From contig CAZIPN010000005.1 of assembly GCA_964541225.1 (NCBI GenBank), positions 14,878 to 78,877 of the forward strand: a stretch of DNA of 64,000 nucleotides, in the 5' to 3' direction. A model generated the notes under the pieces. The model was not told where the DNA came from. It did no database searches and worked only from the letters and a program-made list of their open reading frames with translations. Positions 1 through 8,856 of the stretch are shown here, in pieces (positions within the stretch are counted from its first letter, which is position 1; the number at the start of each line of letters is the position of its first letter). This DNA comes from CAZIPN01 sp964541225. GTDB taxonomy: Bacteria; Actinomycetota; Coriobacteriia; Anaerosomatales; JAAXUF01. The translations under genes and the position numbers were made by a program.

Positions 1-2
1 GC

Positions 3-932
3 GGCTTCGTCATCAACCGCTTCCGGGGACACGCCGCGCTGCTGGACTCCGGCTTGGCGATGCTCGAGGAGCGCTACGGCGTGCCCGTACTCGGCGTGCT
101 GCCCTACCTCGAGGGCTGGCGCGGGGATGAGGAGGACACGCTCGGCATCGAGGAAACCGAGACGGCCGACGACGCCGAGGCCGAGCTGACCATCACCGCC
201 ATACGGCTGCCGTTTTGCTCCAACTTCACCGACATCGCGGTGCTCGGCGGCGAACCTGACGTCGCCGTGCGCTGGGCGCGCACGCCAGCGGATCTCGCCG
301 AAGCCGACGCAATCATCATCCCCGGCTCCAAGTCCACTGTCGCCGACCTCGAGTGGATGCGCTCGGCCGGAGTTGCCGAGGCGATCGTGGCGGCCGCGCA
401 CGATGGCGTGCCCGTCGTCGGCATCTGCGGCGGCTACCAGATGCTCGGCAGGCGCATTGAGGATCCGCTCGGCGTGGAGGGCGGCGACACCGACGGCCTC
501 GGGCTGCTCGATGCCACCACCACCTTTGACGCCGAGAAGCGCACGGTACGCGCCAGCGGCACGTTGACCGGAGCCGGGCTCGGCGACGCGGGCACGCCCG
601 CGCGAGGCTACGAGATCCACATGGGTCGCACGACGCTTGGCCCCGGCGCGCGTCCGCTCATGCACCTCGAGGCCGCCGACGGCACCGTCGCCGAGGACGG
701 CGCGGCCTCAGATGAGCTGCCCGTCTGCGGAACCTACCTGCACGGCCTCTTCGACGAGCCCGCCCTGAGGCGCGCATGGCTCGACGGCCTGCGCGCGCAT
801 CGCGGACTCGAGTCTCTCGGCGTGGGCGCCGCGCAGCTGCCCGACCCACTCGATCGCCTCGCCGACATGCTCGAAGAGCACCTCGACCTCGCAGCCGTCG
901 CGCGCATCGCCGGACTGGCCGAGGCGTCATGA
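3..932 (+). CDS. cobQ: Cobyric acid synthase CobQ (C-terminal part, cut by window start)
   Basis: CobQ amidates four side chains of adenosylcobyrinic acid a,c-diamide, using glutamine and ATP, late in cobalamin synthesis. The reading frame is open from base 3, so the N-terminal synthetase part lies outside the window. The visible part begins with the end of the synthetase domain (GFVINRFRGH, then VPVLGVLPYL) and continues into the glutamine amidotransferase domain, with the nucleophile Cys in GICGGYQMLG and the catalytic His in TYLHGLFDEP. The stop codon overlaps the ATG of the next gene (ATGA), so the three cobalamin genes are translationally coupled. Identification is firm. Confidence 0.95.
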   Translation, partial: GFVINRFRGHAALLDSGLAMLEERYGVPVLGVLPYLEGWRGDEEDTLGIEETETADDAEAELTITAIRLPFCSNFTDIAVLGGEPDVAVRWARTPADLAEADAIIIPGSKSTVADLEWMRSAGVAEAIVAAAHDGVPVVGICGGYQMLGRRIEDPLGVEGGDTDGLGLLDATTTFDAEKRTVRASGTLTGAGLGDAGTPARGYEIHMGRTTLGPGARPLMHLEAADGTVAEDGAASDELPVCGTYLHGLFDEPALRRAWLDGLRAHRGLESLGVGAAQLPDPLDRLADMLEEHLDLAAVARIAGLAEAS

Positions 933-1958
933 AGTACGACCACGGTGGCCTGCCGAGCACCTCGATCGACGCAAGCGTCAACGTCAATCCGCTCGGGCCG
1001 CCCGCCGCGCTGGGCGAGGTGTTCGCGCGCGCGAAGGAGCTGGCGATGCGCTACCCCGAGATCGACGCCGGTCGCGCTCGCGACGCATGGGCGACTCGAC
1101 TCGGAGTCGACCGCGAGCGCGTGCTTGTCGGCAACGGCGCGAGCGAGCTTATTGGTCTCGCGATGCGGGCGCTCTCGCCAACACGCGTCGTCATCTTCGA
1201 GCCGTGCTACTCGGAGTACGCGGCGGCGGCCGAAGCCGTCGGTGCGAGCGTTGAGCGCCTGAGCTTCTCGCTGGACGGAGCCGTTTGGTCGACGCCGCTG
1301 GGCGACTACGACCCACACCCCGGCGACCTGCTCGTCATCGGCCAGCCCAACAACCCGACCGGCCACCTCACCTCGCCCGACGCGCTCGCGGCCCTCNNNN
1401 NNNNNNNNNNNNNNNNNNNNNNNNNNNNNNNNNNNNNNNNNNNNNNNNNNNNNNNNNNNNNNNNNNNNNNNNNNNNNNNNNNNNNNNNNNNNNNNNGTCA
1501 CCTCGCTCACGAAGATCTTCTGCGTGCCTGGCCTGCGCGTCGGCCTGTTCTTCGGCGACTCCGATACCGTGAGCCGCATGTCGCAGCTGCGCGATCCGTG
1601 GAGCGTGAACGGACTCGCTGCCCAGGCCGCCGAACTCCTCGCCAACCAGGACGACTACCTCGCTCGCACACGCACTTGGCTCGCCGAGGAACGCCCGCAC
1701 CTCGCGCGTCTGCTCGCCGAGATCCCGGGCATGCGCGTCTGCGAGAGCGCTGCGCCCTACGTGCTCGCCGAGCTGCCCGAGGGTCTCTCGGCAGGCGCTA
1801 TGCGCGATGCGCTGGCCACGCGCGGGATCGGCGTGCGCGACGCGTCCACCTTCGCCGGCTTGGGCTCTCGCTGGCTGCGCGTCGGCGTGCGGACTGCCAG
1901 CGAGAACGCGCAGGTCGCCGCAGCCATCGCCGAGCAGTGCGAGGTGGGCGTCCGATGA
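929..1958 (+). CDS. cobD: Threonine-phosphate decarboxylase / PLP aminotransferase CobD, interrupted by a sequencing gap
   Basis: This is a class I/II PLP enzyme. CobD decarboxylates L-threonine O-3-phosphate to give the aminopropanol phosphate arm of cobalamin. The N-terminal 156 codons carry NVNPLGPP, GNGASELI and GQPNNPTG. After the gap the frame resumes with SLTKIFCVPGLRVG, whose Lys should bind PLP, and runs 153 codons to the stop. The frames on the two sides differ, so 100 N is only a placeholder; about 50 residues should be missing, judging by family length. The family resembles HisC, but the place between cobQ and cbiB favours CobD. ATGA overlaps join it to both neighbours. Confidence 0.88.
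1397..1496. other. Assembly gap (100 N) inside cobD, real missing sequence
   Basis: The run is exactly 100 N. Unlike the two later gaps, the flanks do not repeat each other, and the cobD reading frame changes across it, so sequence is genuinely absent and the length is unknown. Confidence 0.95.
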
Positions 1959-2920
1959 GCTGGATCGCGGCACATCCGCTCGCGCTCGCACTCGCGCTCC
2001 TCCTCGATCTCGCGCTCGGCGACCCACGCTACCGGCTGCACCCGGTGCGACTTCTCGGCAGCACGATCGCCCTCGGGGAGCGGGTGCTGCGGCGCACGCA
2101 CCTCCCGGAGTTGGCAGCCGGTGGACTCCTGACCGTCTGCGTCGTCGCACTCGCCTCCGCAGCGGCGCTCGGCATCAGTCTGCTCGCGTTCCACCTGGGC
2201 GGTCCGGCCGCTGGCGTGGTCGCTGACGCCGTCCTCATCTACTTCGCGCTGGCTGGACGCGCACTTGCCGACGAAGGCCGCGCGATTCGCACGCATCTGG
2301 CCGCCGACGACCTTGTGGCCGCCCGTACCTCGCTCTCAGGCGTGGTCGGCAGAGACACCGCGACGCTTGACGAGTCTCAGATCGCGCGAGCGGCCATCGA
2401 GACCCTCGGCGAGAACTCCGTTGACGCCCTCATTGCACCCGCCTTCTGGGCGCTGCTGCTGGGACCGGCCGGGGCGTGGCTGCACAAGTCGGCGAGCACG
2501 CTGGATTCGATGGTCGGCTATCGCAACGAGCGCTACGCGCGTTTCGGCACTGCGGGAGCCAGGCTCGACGACGCGCTGGCGTGGGCCCCGGCGCGGCTCG
2601 CTATCCCGCTGGTGACCGTGGCGGCCCTGCCCGCACGCACCGATTGGCGCTCAGCATGGAGGATCGGCCTGCGTGATCGCCTGCTGCATGCGAGCCCAAA
2701 CTCCGCGCATGGGGAGGCGGCGTTCGCAGGGGCGCTCGGCGTGTCGCTCGGCGGGGTCGCGCACTACGCGGGCGTGCCGCACCCGCGTGCGCCCATCGCT
2801 GCCGAGAACACCGCGCCGAACGCGTCGGCCCTTGGGGCCGCGGTGCGGCTGCTGCTCTCGATCGAGACGCTCCTGCTGGCGATCGCACTCATCGCTGCAG
2901 TCGTCGCGGCTGCCCTGTAG
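1955..2920 (+). CDS. cbiB: Adenosylcobinamide-phosphate synthase CbiB
   Basis: CbiB is an inner-membrane protein that attaches aminopropanol (phosphate) to cobyric acid. The 321-residue product matches the family length. It starts with a hydrophobic helix, then LDLALGDPRYRLHPVRLLG, and carries AAIETLGENSVDALIAPAFW and HKSASTLDSMVGYRNERY, all typical CbiB blocks, with further hydrophobic helices at the C-terminus. The ATG overlaps the cobD stop (ATGA). It is the last gene of the cobalamin operon here; the next gene is on the other strand. Confidence 0.95.
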   Translation: MSWIAAHPLALALALLLDLALGDPRYRLHPVRLLGSTIALGERVLRRTHLPELAAGGLLTVCVVALASAAALGISLLAFHLGGPAAGVVADAVLIYFALAGRALADEGRAIRTHLAADDLVAARTSLSGVVGRDTATLDESQIARAAIETLGENSVDALIAPAFWALLLGPAGAWLHKSASTLDSMVGYRNERYARFGTAGARLDDALAWAPARLAIPLVTVAALPARTDWRSAWRIGLRDRLLHASPNSAHGEAAFAGALGVSLGGVAHYAGVPHPRAPIAAENTAPNASALGAAVRLLLSIETLLLAIALIAAVVAAAL

Positions 2921-3017
2921 CCTCGCGGCCCGCACCCCAGGGCCCGCCACGGTCGGCTCGCACCACCTCGCCACCTCGCCACCCGCAGCCGCAACCACGC
3001 CTGCGCCCGCAGCCGCG

Positions 3018-5582
3018 TCATGCGCCCATCTCACCTCGGCGCAGGTCGAGCAGCCGATAGACGAGCACCTTGACCTGATCGTTGACGAGCAACCAAACGC
3101 CGGCGTACACCCACACGACACCAGCTAGCATCCATCCGAGGGGGTGCATGAGCACGCCGTAGACAGCAATTAGTGTCGCAAGCACCTGCGTGCTGAGCAC
3201 CGCAACCAGCAGAATCGTCGCTGGCCGATACGACCATAGCCGTCCGCGCGTCCGTGTCACGAATATCGTCATATGACCTGCAACCGACAGCTTCAGATAC
3301 ATGAGCGTCTGAACGAGATCGTGGTTCAAGTGCCACACCACCGCAGCCAGATACAGAAGGCCGAAGGACGCGATCACGCCCAACCCGCCAAGGACACTCG
3401 ACACGGTAAGGATCGTGCGAAGTTCCCACTCGGCAGGCCGAGAAGACCCCGTCGCGCGGTCGTAGGCAATCGACAGGATCGCCGCGTCGTTGAGCAGCGC
3501 AAGCAGCACGATCATGAGTGCTGTGACCGGGAAGAAGTTCAGCACCAGAATCGACGCGCTCATGAGCAGCAGCACGCGGATCGTCTCGGCGATTCGGTAG
3601 ATCGTGTAGCTTGTCATGCGCTCGAAGATCTTGCGGCTTGTGCGCACCGCCTGCGCGATGACCGACAAGCCCGGTGCGAGCAGCACTATGTCGGCGGATG
3701 CGCGCGCCGCATCGGTGGCTCCCGACACCGCGATCCCCGCATTGGCTTGCTTGAGCGCCGGGGCGTCGTTCACCCCGTCGCCCGTCATCCCGACTACGTG
3801 CCCGCCCGATTGCAGCAGGCACACGATGCGTTCCTTGTCTTCAGGAAAGACCTGCGCGAATCCGCTGGCATTCTCCACAGCGCGGACGAGGTCGGGATCG
3901 TACTCCGGCTGCCCGCCGTGCCGACCGCCTGCGCCCGGCTGATCGCCGGGCCGCTGACTCGGTGCTGACTCCCCGTCAGACCGAAGCATGGCGACGTCCT
4001 CAATGTTGGTGTCGAGCCCGACCTGCCGAGCGATCTCGCGGGCGATGGGAAGCTGATCGCCGGTGACCATCTTGACGTCGATGCCGAGGCCGTTTGCCTC
4101 GCGGATCGTCGCCGCTGAGTCCTCCCTCGCGGGGTCCGAAAGCGGCAAGACGCCGAGAAGTCGCCAGTCATCCCCTTCGTCCGCGCGCGCCACAGCGAGC
4201 GCGCGGAACCCACGGCTGGCAAACTCCTCCACCGCACGCTGGGCGGCTGACGACTCGGCGCCATCGGGCGTCAGCGCGAAGATGACCTGCGGTGCGCCTT
4301 TGGTGACACGAAAGCGGCCTGCGTCGGGACCAACGACGGTGGCCTCGGTCCGCTTGTGCACAGGATCGAACGGCACGAAGCGCTCTATCGTGAAGGAGGC
4401 GAGCTCATCGGCATTGCCCCAGGCACCAAGCACGGCGGCGTCGATCGGATCGCGATTCTCCGCCCGTGAGGCCAGCGCCGCCGCGAGGAGCACGTCACGG
4501 CTTGTCGAAAGCTCCCCGTCGGCGCGTGCCCCATCGACGACGTAGGGCTCGCCAACCTCGAGCTTGTTCTGTGTGATCGTCCCTGTCTTGTCGGCGCACA
4601 GCACGTCAATCGTGCCAACGTCTTGTACTGCCGGCAATCGAGTGACAACGGCCTGACGCTTCGCCAAGGCGGCGGCGCCCGCCGCCATCGTGACCGAGAG
4701 AACCGCCGGAAGAGCGACCGGCACAGACGCAATGCCAATGACGAGAGCGAACTGCAACATGGTGAGCGCGTCGTTGTGCCGAAGAAGACCGACCACGAAC
4801 GTGATCACGATGAGCGCAACCGCGACGACAATCAGATAGCGGGCGATCTGCAGGATCGCGCGCTGGAAGCGGCTCACATTCTGTGCCGTCTCGACGAGCG
4901 TCGCTGTTCGTCCGAAGTACGTGTTGGCCGCGGTCGCGTACACCACAGCGTCGGTCTCGCCGCGTGCCACCGTGGAGCCGGAGAAGACCGCGCCGCCCTT
5001 ATCTCTGTCCACTGGCAGAGACTCGCCGGTGAGCACCGACTGGTCGACCTGGATGCTCTGCTCGGCGAGCAACCTGACGTCTGCAGGTACGATGTCGCCA
5101 AGGCGCAGACGGATGACATCTCCGATGACGAGTTCCCGTGCGTCGATGACCTCCCACGTGCCACCTCTGAGCACCCTCGCCTGTCGCGCGAGATTCTCCT
5201 TCAGCGCGTCGATCGCGTTGCCCGCCTGAAACTCCTCCCAGAAGGCGACGCCTCCATTCATAGCGAGAAGCACGGCGATGACAGCCGCATCAGTCCACTT
5301 CTGAGCGATGATCGAAAGCACGAGAACGGCCTCGATCATCCACGGAATGGGCGACCAGAAGTACGAAAGGAACTTCAGGACCGGATTCGTCTTCTTCTCG
5401 GCAATCTCGTTGCGTCCGTATTGCTGCAGGCGCCGCGCGGCTTCGTCGGCGGTCAGGCCCTTCTCGCTCGTCGATAGCCGCGAGAGAACGTCGTCGAGTG
5501 GCGTCTGCTGCAGACTGTCCGCGTCCTCGCTCGCAACGCCCGAACGTGACCGCGCCTGTCCTTGAGTTGCCGACAAACCCAA
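3018..5582 (-). CDS. Plasma-membrane proton-efflux type (P3A) P-type ATPase
   Basis: The product is a P-type ATPase of about 850 residues with all core motifs: TGES in the actuator domain, the phosphorylated Asp in CADKTGTIT, and MTGDGVNDAPAL in the hinge. The stretch SVPVALPAVLSVTMAAGA before the phosphorylation site, and LLALLNDAAILSIAYD in TM6, are typical of the H+-exporting P3A subfamily. A short Gly/Gln-rich insert (near DGESAPSQRPGDQPGAGG) lies in the P domain. The frame is open to a GTG at 5612, but a TTG at 5582 has a GGAG five bases upstream and is preferred. Proton export is inferred from the subfamily. Confidence 0.9.
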   Translation of the reverse strand: MGLSATQGQARSRSGVASEDADSLQQTPLDDVLSRLSTSEKGLTADEAARRLQQYGRNEIAEKKTNPVLKFLSYFWSPIPWMIEAVLVLSIIAQKWTDAAVIAVLLAMNGGVAFWEEFQAGNAIDALKENLARQARVLRGGTWEVIDARELVIGDVIRLRLGDIVPADVRLLAEQSIQVDQSVLTGESLPVDRDKGGAVFSGSTVARGETDAVVYATAANTYFGRTATLVETAQNVSRFQRAILQIARYLIVVAVALIVITFVVGLLRHNDALTMLQFALVIGIASVPVALPAVLSVTMAAGAAALAKRQAVVTRLPAVQDVGTIDVLCADKTGTITQNKLEVGEPYVVDGARADGELSTSRDVLLAAALASRAENRDPIDAAVLGAWGNADELASFTIERFVPFDPVHKRTEATVVGPDAGRFRVTKGAPQVIFALTPDGAESSAAQRAVEEFASRGFRALAVARADEGDDWRLLGVLPLSDPAREDSAATIREANGLGIDVKMVTGDQLPIAREIARQVGLDTNIEDVAMLRSDGESAPSQRPGDQPGAGGRHGGQPEYDPDLVRAVENASGFAQVFPEDKERIVCLLQSGGHVVGMTGDGVNDAPALKQANAGIAVSGATDAARASADIVLLAPGLSVIAQAVRTSRKIFERMTSYTIYRIAETIRVLLLMSASILVLNFFPVTALMIVLLALLNDAAILSIAYDRATGSSRPAEWELRTILTVSSVLGGLGVIASFGLLYLAAVVWHLNHDLVQTLMYLKLSVAGHMTIFVTRTRGRLWSYRPATILLVAVLSTQVLATLIAVYGVLMHPLGWMLAGVVWVYAGVWLLVNDQVKVLVYRLLDLRRGEMGA

Positions 5583-5755
5583 CCACGCTCCAGACACCAA
5601 CCTCGACGACACCCGATGTTGAGAGCATTCCCGGCACGTCGCTCGCTGACAACACTGGTGTCACGGCGAGTCAAAGCACTAGCACGGCCGGGGTACACTG
5701 AGAAGTAGGCTCCACACTCGAACCCGCACCTCGCCCTAGGAAACGTGATTCGCAC

Positions 5756-6853
5756 ATGCACGACGATCCTCACACGACGAACCCGGAAGCACCATCGGTG
5801 GCACCGCACTCGACAGACACACACTCGTCAGACGTTGAGCCTGACGCCGAGACACAGAAGCCCCCCGCCCGTCGAACCTCGCGCTCGACTGTCGTATTGG
5901 TAGTTGTCCTTGCTTTGCTGGCCTTCTCACTCGCCTTTGAGCCCGTGCGGACATTCGCCTCCCAGGTGCTCAACGCCTTTCGCGAGCCGCAAGCGAAGAC
6001 CGAGACCATAAGCTCAAGCGATTTGCAGGAGATGGGCCACGCACTCGAGAAGGGCAATTCGCACGTCGCGCTCAAGGGCCGACTGGGCAACATCTGGGTT
6101 CAGGGCAAGCCTGGCATCGACAGCTCGGAGGCGACGCTCACCACGGTGGCGGCAGCCCAGTCTGCGGTCGATTTCCCCCTCCAATTCCCGCGTGCAATCG
6201 AAGGCACGCAAAGTGTCTTCGTTCAGCCAGCGGCGACCATCCGGTTCAAACTCAACATCACACGCGTGAACAGACTCCTTCGCTACTACGGGGCACAGAA
6301 TCTGTTCTCGGACTCTTTGAAGGGCAAGTCCTTCGAGATCAGGATGCCACCGACGGTCTACGTGACGTACGGTCCGGAGAAGCTCGACTTCACGCCCGTG
6401 GAATCCGAGGGCGATGTCACTCCCAACGAAGACACACCCACGGTCGCCCCAGACCCGACCAGCCAGGATGTGTTCATCGCGCAGACGCGTGGTCCCCAAC
6501 TCATCGTTCCGCGCGGCGTTGATCCGGTCCAAGTCCGCGATGTGCTTCTGAACCTTCCGTTTCTGCCGCGGGACATCAGCGACCGACTCTCAGGCATACC
6601 CGACTGGCAGCACACGACGCTCGTCCCGAACACCTCCGGTTCGGCCCAGGAGACCACGGTCTCGATCTACCCAGCCGTGGCTATCTCTGCGCAAGACCCC
6701 AACACGCCGCCCGACGCGGTCAATCAATCACCAGCTGTCGTGATGTGGAGACAGGCCGAGATCCTGCGCGCAGTCTGCACTTCAAGCAGAGACGAATCGC
6801 TGCAGGTCGCAGAGTCGATGGCCGCATCGCAGACCACAACGCCGACGCCATAG
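5756..6853 (+). CDS. Membrane-anchored protein of unknown function
   Basis: The 365-residue product has a polar N-terminus of about 45 residues, one transmembrane helix (VVLVVVLALLAFSLAFEP), then a large soluble part that should be extracellular. The block QLIVPRGVDPVQVRDVLLNLPFLP...DW resembles a domain I associate with membrane-anchored, anti-sigma-like proteins in actinobacteria and Chloroflexi, but no zinc-binding anti-sigma domain or neighbouring sigma factor is present. The segment from about 210 to 235 is Pro/Thr/Asp-rich, a likely linker. It stands alone, divergent from the P-ATPase gene. Function is unknown. Confidence 0.75.
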   Translation: MHDDPHTTNPEAPSVAPHSTDTHSSDVEPDAETQKPPARRTSRSTVVLVVVLALLAFSLAFEPVRTFASQVLNAFREPQAKTETISSSDLQEMGHALEKGNSHVALKGRLGNIWVQGKPGIDSSEATLTTVAAAQSAVDFPLQFPRAIEGTQSVFVQPAATIRFKLNITRVNRLLRYYGAQNLFSDSLKGKSFEIRMPPTVYVTYGPEKLDFTPVESEGDVTPNEDTPTVAPDPTSQDVFIAQTRGPQLIVPRGVDPVQVRDVLLNLPFLPRDISDRLSGIPDWQHTTLVPNTSGSAQETTVSIYPAVAISAQDPNTPPDAVNQSPAVVMWRQAEILRAVCTSSRDESLQVAESMAASQTTTPTP

Positions 6854-6914
6854 CCTGCAGATTCCTTCCGTACTTGCCGACGTAGTAGGGAGTACGACGC
6901 TTCTTCGCCCCACA

Positions 6915-6932
6915 GTGTGACGGCCGTCACAC
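6915..6932. promoter_or_regulatory. Perfect 18-bp palindrome matching the CRP/GlxR consensus
   Basis: GTGTGACGGCCGTCACAC is self-complementary and contains TGTGA-N6-TCACA, the consensus of CRP-type regulators, which is also that of actinobacterial GlxR/Crp. It lies about 62 bases before tRNA-Glu and 62 bases after the stop of the previous gene. It could instead act as a simple hairpin; there is no T-run after it. Confidence 0.45.
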
Positions 6933-6977
6933 ACGTTGGCCTTTGGGCCACCCGGCTTCGGCCGGACCGCACGTACC

Positions 6978-6986
6978 TGCTATTCT
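6978..6986 (+). promoter_or_regulatory. Probable extended -10 of the tRNA-Glu promoter
   Basis: TGCTATTCT is an extended -10 (TGN plus TATTCT) ending 7 bases before the tRNA. I see no good -35 at normal spacing. Confidence 0.45.
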
Positions 6987-6993
6987 GTGCGTC

Positions 6994-7069
6994 GCCCCTA
7001 TCGTCTAGTGGCCAAGGACGCCGGCCCCTCAGGTCGGAAACCGAGATTCGAATTCTCGTGGGGGCACCA
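6994..7069 (+). tRNA. tRNA-Glu (anticodon CTC)
   Basis: The 76 bases fold into a complete cloverleaf: acceptor GCCCCTA/TGGGGGC, D stem GTCT/GGAC, anticodon stem CCGGC/GTCGG, T stem CGAGA/TCTCG with loop TTCGAAT, and an encoded CCA. The anticodon loop reads C-C-CTC-A-G, giving anticodon CTC for GAG (Glu). Position 33, nearly always U, is C here, and the anticodon stem has one G-T pair. Confidence 0.9.
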
Positions 7070-7082
7070 TCGTAGTAGAAGA

Positions 7083-7110
7083 AGGGCCGCCCTCAGGGTG
7101 GCCCTTTGTT
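7083..7110 (+). terminator. Intrinsic terminator after tRNA-Glu
   Basis: A 10-bp stem (AGGGCCGCCC with GGGTGGCCCT, one G-T pair) with loop TCA is followed by TTGTT. It sits 13 bases after the tRNA CCA end. Confidence 0.8.
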
Positions 7111-7170
7111 GCATCGGCGCAAGAAGCGGAGTCGGCGCGATACGCGTTCTTGCGTCGCACGCCCGCAAAC

Positions 7171-8112
7171 TCAAGTTGCAACCATCACACGGTTGCGCCC
7201 TTCCTCCTTGACATGGTACAGCGCCTTGTCGGCAGCTCTGATCACCTCGTCCAGGGTGGTACCGTGCGTGGGGTATTCCGCCATGCCGATGGATGCGGTG
7301 TGCGGCACGGTCCTCAGCAAGAAGCCAAAATCCGCCCGAGCAAACGCGCTCCGGATCCGGTCGGCCGTTTCCCTCCCCTGTTTTGGAGTCGCTCCCGGCA
7401 GCAAGACAAGGAACTCGTCCCCGCCGATCCGACACGCAACGTCTGAGGCCCTGATGGTCTGCTTCAGCGTCTCGGCGAAGCCAATGAGCACCCTGTCCCC
7501 GCACTCATGGCCGCAGGAATCGTTGATTGTCTTGAACTTGTCAAGATCCGCGATCATGACAACCACAAGCTCAGCAGTGCGGTCCGCGCGTGCCGTCTCA
7601 GAGGCCCATCGCTCAGCCAGAGACCGCCGGTTGAACAAGCCAGTGAGCGGATCGTGTGTCGCTTGGTCGAGCAGCTGCTCGTGAGCGATTCTCAATGAGG
7701 CATTCGCGTCGCTAAGATCGCGTTCCCGTGCAAGCAGCTGGCTCATGGTGAGATCGAGGCGCTCGGCCATCTCGTTGAATGCCACCGAGAATTCGCCGAG
7801 GAAGTCGATGCGTTGGGAGAGATCACCGGCCGCAATCTCCTTGGCCTGCCATGTCATGTGCTTCAGGCTTGAGCTCAAGGACTTCAGCGGGCCAGCCATC
7901 GGCCCTCTTACGCTCAGGTCCCCGCGCACGTCGCCTTCAGCCAAGCTGCGCGCGAACCCACGAATCTGTCCGAGCGCCTCGTAGAGCTGCTCCAGCGCTT
8001 CTCTACCGGACAGGGTGCTCGGCCGAGTCCCAAGCACCAATTCGTAGAGATCCTTGAGCCGCTCACATTGCTTTTCGCTGCACGACTCCAGATTGTCGTG
8101 GGGCTCGCCCAA
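7171..8112 (-). CDS. Cytosolic diguanylate cyclase (HAMP-like linker + GGDEF)
   Basis: The 313-residue protein makes cyclic di-GMP from two GTP. Residues 60-120 look like a HAMP-type linker (GPLKSLSSSLKHMTWQAKEIAAGDLSQR is the typical pattern), 125-150 a coiled coil, and 150-313 a GGDEF domain with an intact IGGDEF active site (230-234). RASD at 221-224 is the RxxD inhibitory site, so product inhibition is expected. There is no transmembrane segment. It starts 15 bases after the stop of the V4R gene, so the two are one operon, and V4R is a likely sensory input. Confidence 0.9.
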   Translation of the reverse strand: MGEPHDNLESCSEKQCERLKDLYELVLGTRPSTLSGREALEQLYEALGQIRGFARSLAEGDVRGDLSVRGPMAGPLKSLSSSLKHMTWQAKEIAAGDLSQRIDFLGEFSVAFNEMAERLDLTMSQLLARERDLSDANASLRIAHEQLLDQATHDPLTGLFNRRSLAERWASETARADRTAELVVVMIADLDKFKTINDSCGHECGDRVLIGFAETLKQTIRASDVACRIGGDEFLVLLPGATPKQGRETADRIRSAFARADFGFLLRTVPHTASIGMAEYPTHGTTLDEVIRAADKALYHVKEEGRNRVMVAT

Positions 8113-8127
8113 AGCGATCGCCTCCGC

Positions 8128-8646
8128 CTACCTGGCCGTGGCCTCAAAGCGGCACGTTCGGTCGCCCGTGCACCAGCAGTCAACTTCAACCACGTCGAAG
8201 TGCCTGCCCAGATGCGACTCGAGTACTGCGGCAATGAAGCCCTCGTCGTACGTGCACACACCATACCCGAGTTCAGGAAGACCGGAGCAGTCGAGGTCCT
8301 CAGAGACAGTTAGCAAGAACCGATTCGTGTCTGGGGCAGCTTCCTCGACCCTCATGATGCCTATCTTCGACTCCCGCAGGGCATCCTGAGCGGCCTTGAC
8401 GAAGTCCGCGAGGTTCTTGTGCTCTCCGATGACGTTCTTGGCGAATTCCCGTCCAGCCAGCCTTCCGGCGTCGTGAAAGACCTCGTCGGCGATCTCTGTG
8501 CCGTATTTGCGCTCCAACACGTCCCGGAAGCTGTACTGCATCAATCGGTAGGCGTGAACCCCCACCATCGGACCGAGATTGGGGCGTCCCTCTTCGACGT
8601 CACCCAGAAGCGCCCAGTCAAACTCGTACTTGGTAGCCGTCTTCAT
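8128..8646 (-). CDS. V4R (4-vinyl reductase) domain sensor protein
   Basis: The 172-residue protein ends in a V4R domain, a small-molecule binding fold related to H-NOX. The family pattern is visible in GYGVCTYDEGFIAAVLE and in VDCWCTGDRTCRFEA, with Cys residues that could bind metal. The N-terminal half (GVHAYRLMQYSFRDVLERKYG...VFHDAGRLAGREFA) matches the helical part of the same family. An ATG at 8646 has GGGGAG seven bases upstream, so it is preferred over the codon 10 residues earlier. It precedes the diguanylate cyclase in the same operon and probably controls it. Confidence 0.85.
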   Translation of the reverse strand: MKTATKYEFDWALLGDVEEGRPNLGPMVGVHAYRLMQYSFRDVLERKYGTEIADEVFHDAGRLAGREFAKNVIGEHKNLADFVKAAQDALRESKIGIMRVEEAAPDTNRFLLTVSEDLDCSGLPELGYGVCTYDEGFIAAVLESHLGRHFDVVEVDCWCTGDRTCRFEATAR

Positions 8647-8856
8647 TTGACTCCCCACTTTCCTGGCCGCAGGCACAAGATGCCTACTCTCCCCAACGCA
8701 GAATCCGTCTCCACAGGGTCCGACACCTGCAAGAACAAACCGGTCCCCATGGCGCCCGTTCCCATGCGAGCGCTTGCCTTTCAGATGGGTTATCGGTCAC
8801 AACTCTGCCGTGCTACAGCCCCGTGCTACGATTTGCGCGTTTGGGAAGGAGGCACG

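Noticed and set aside
1..60. A cobalamin riboswitch for the cob genes
   Set aside because: The window begins inside cobQ, so the operon leader is not visible.
776..2920. A single long reading frame through cobD, the gap and cbiB
   Set aside because: The Ns keep the frame open artificially. cobD changes frame after the gap, and the first 51 codons are antisense or out-of-frame cobQ.
2961..2981. Short CACCTCGC tandem repeat after cbiB
   Set aside because: Two or three imperfect units of simple sequence; no evidence of function.
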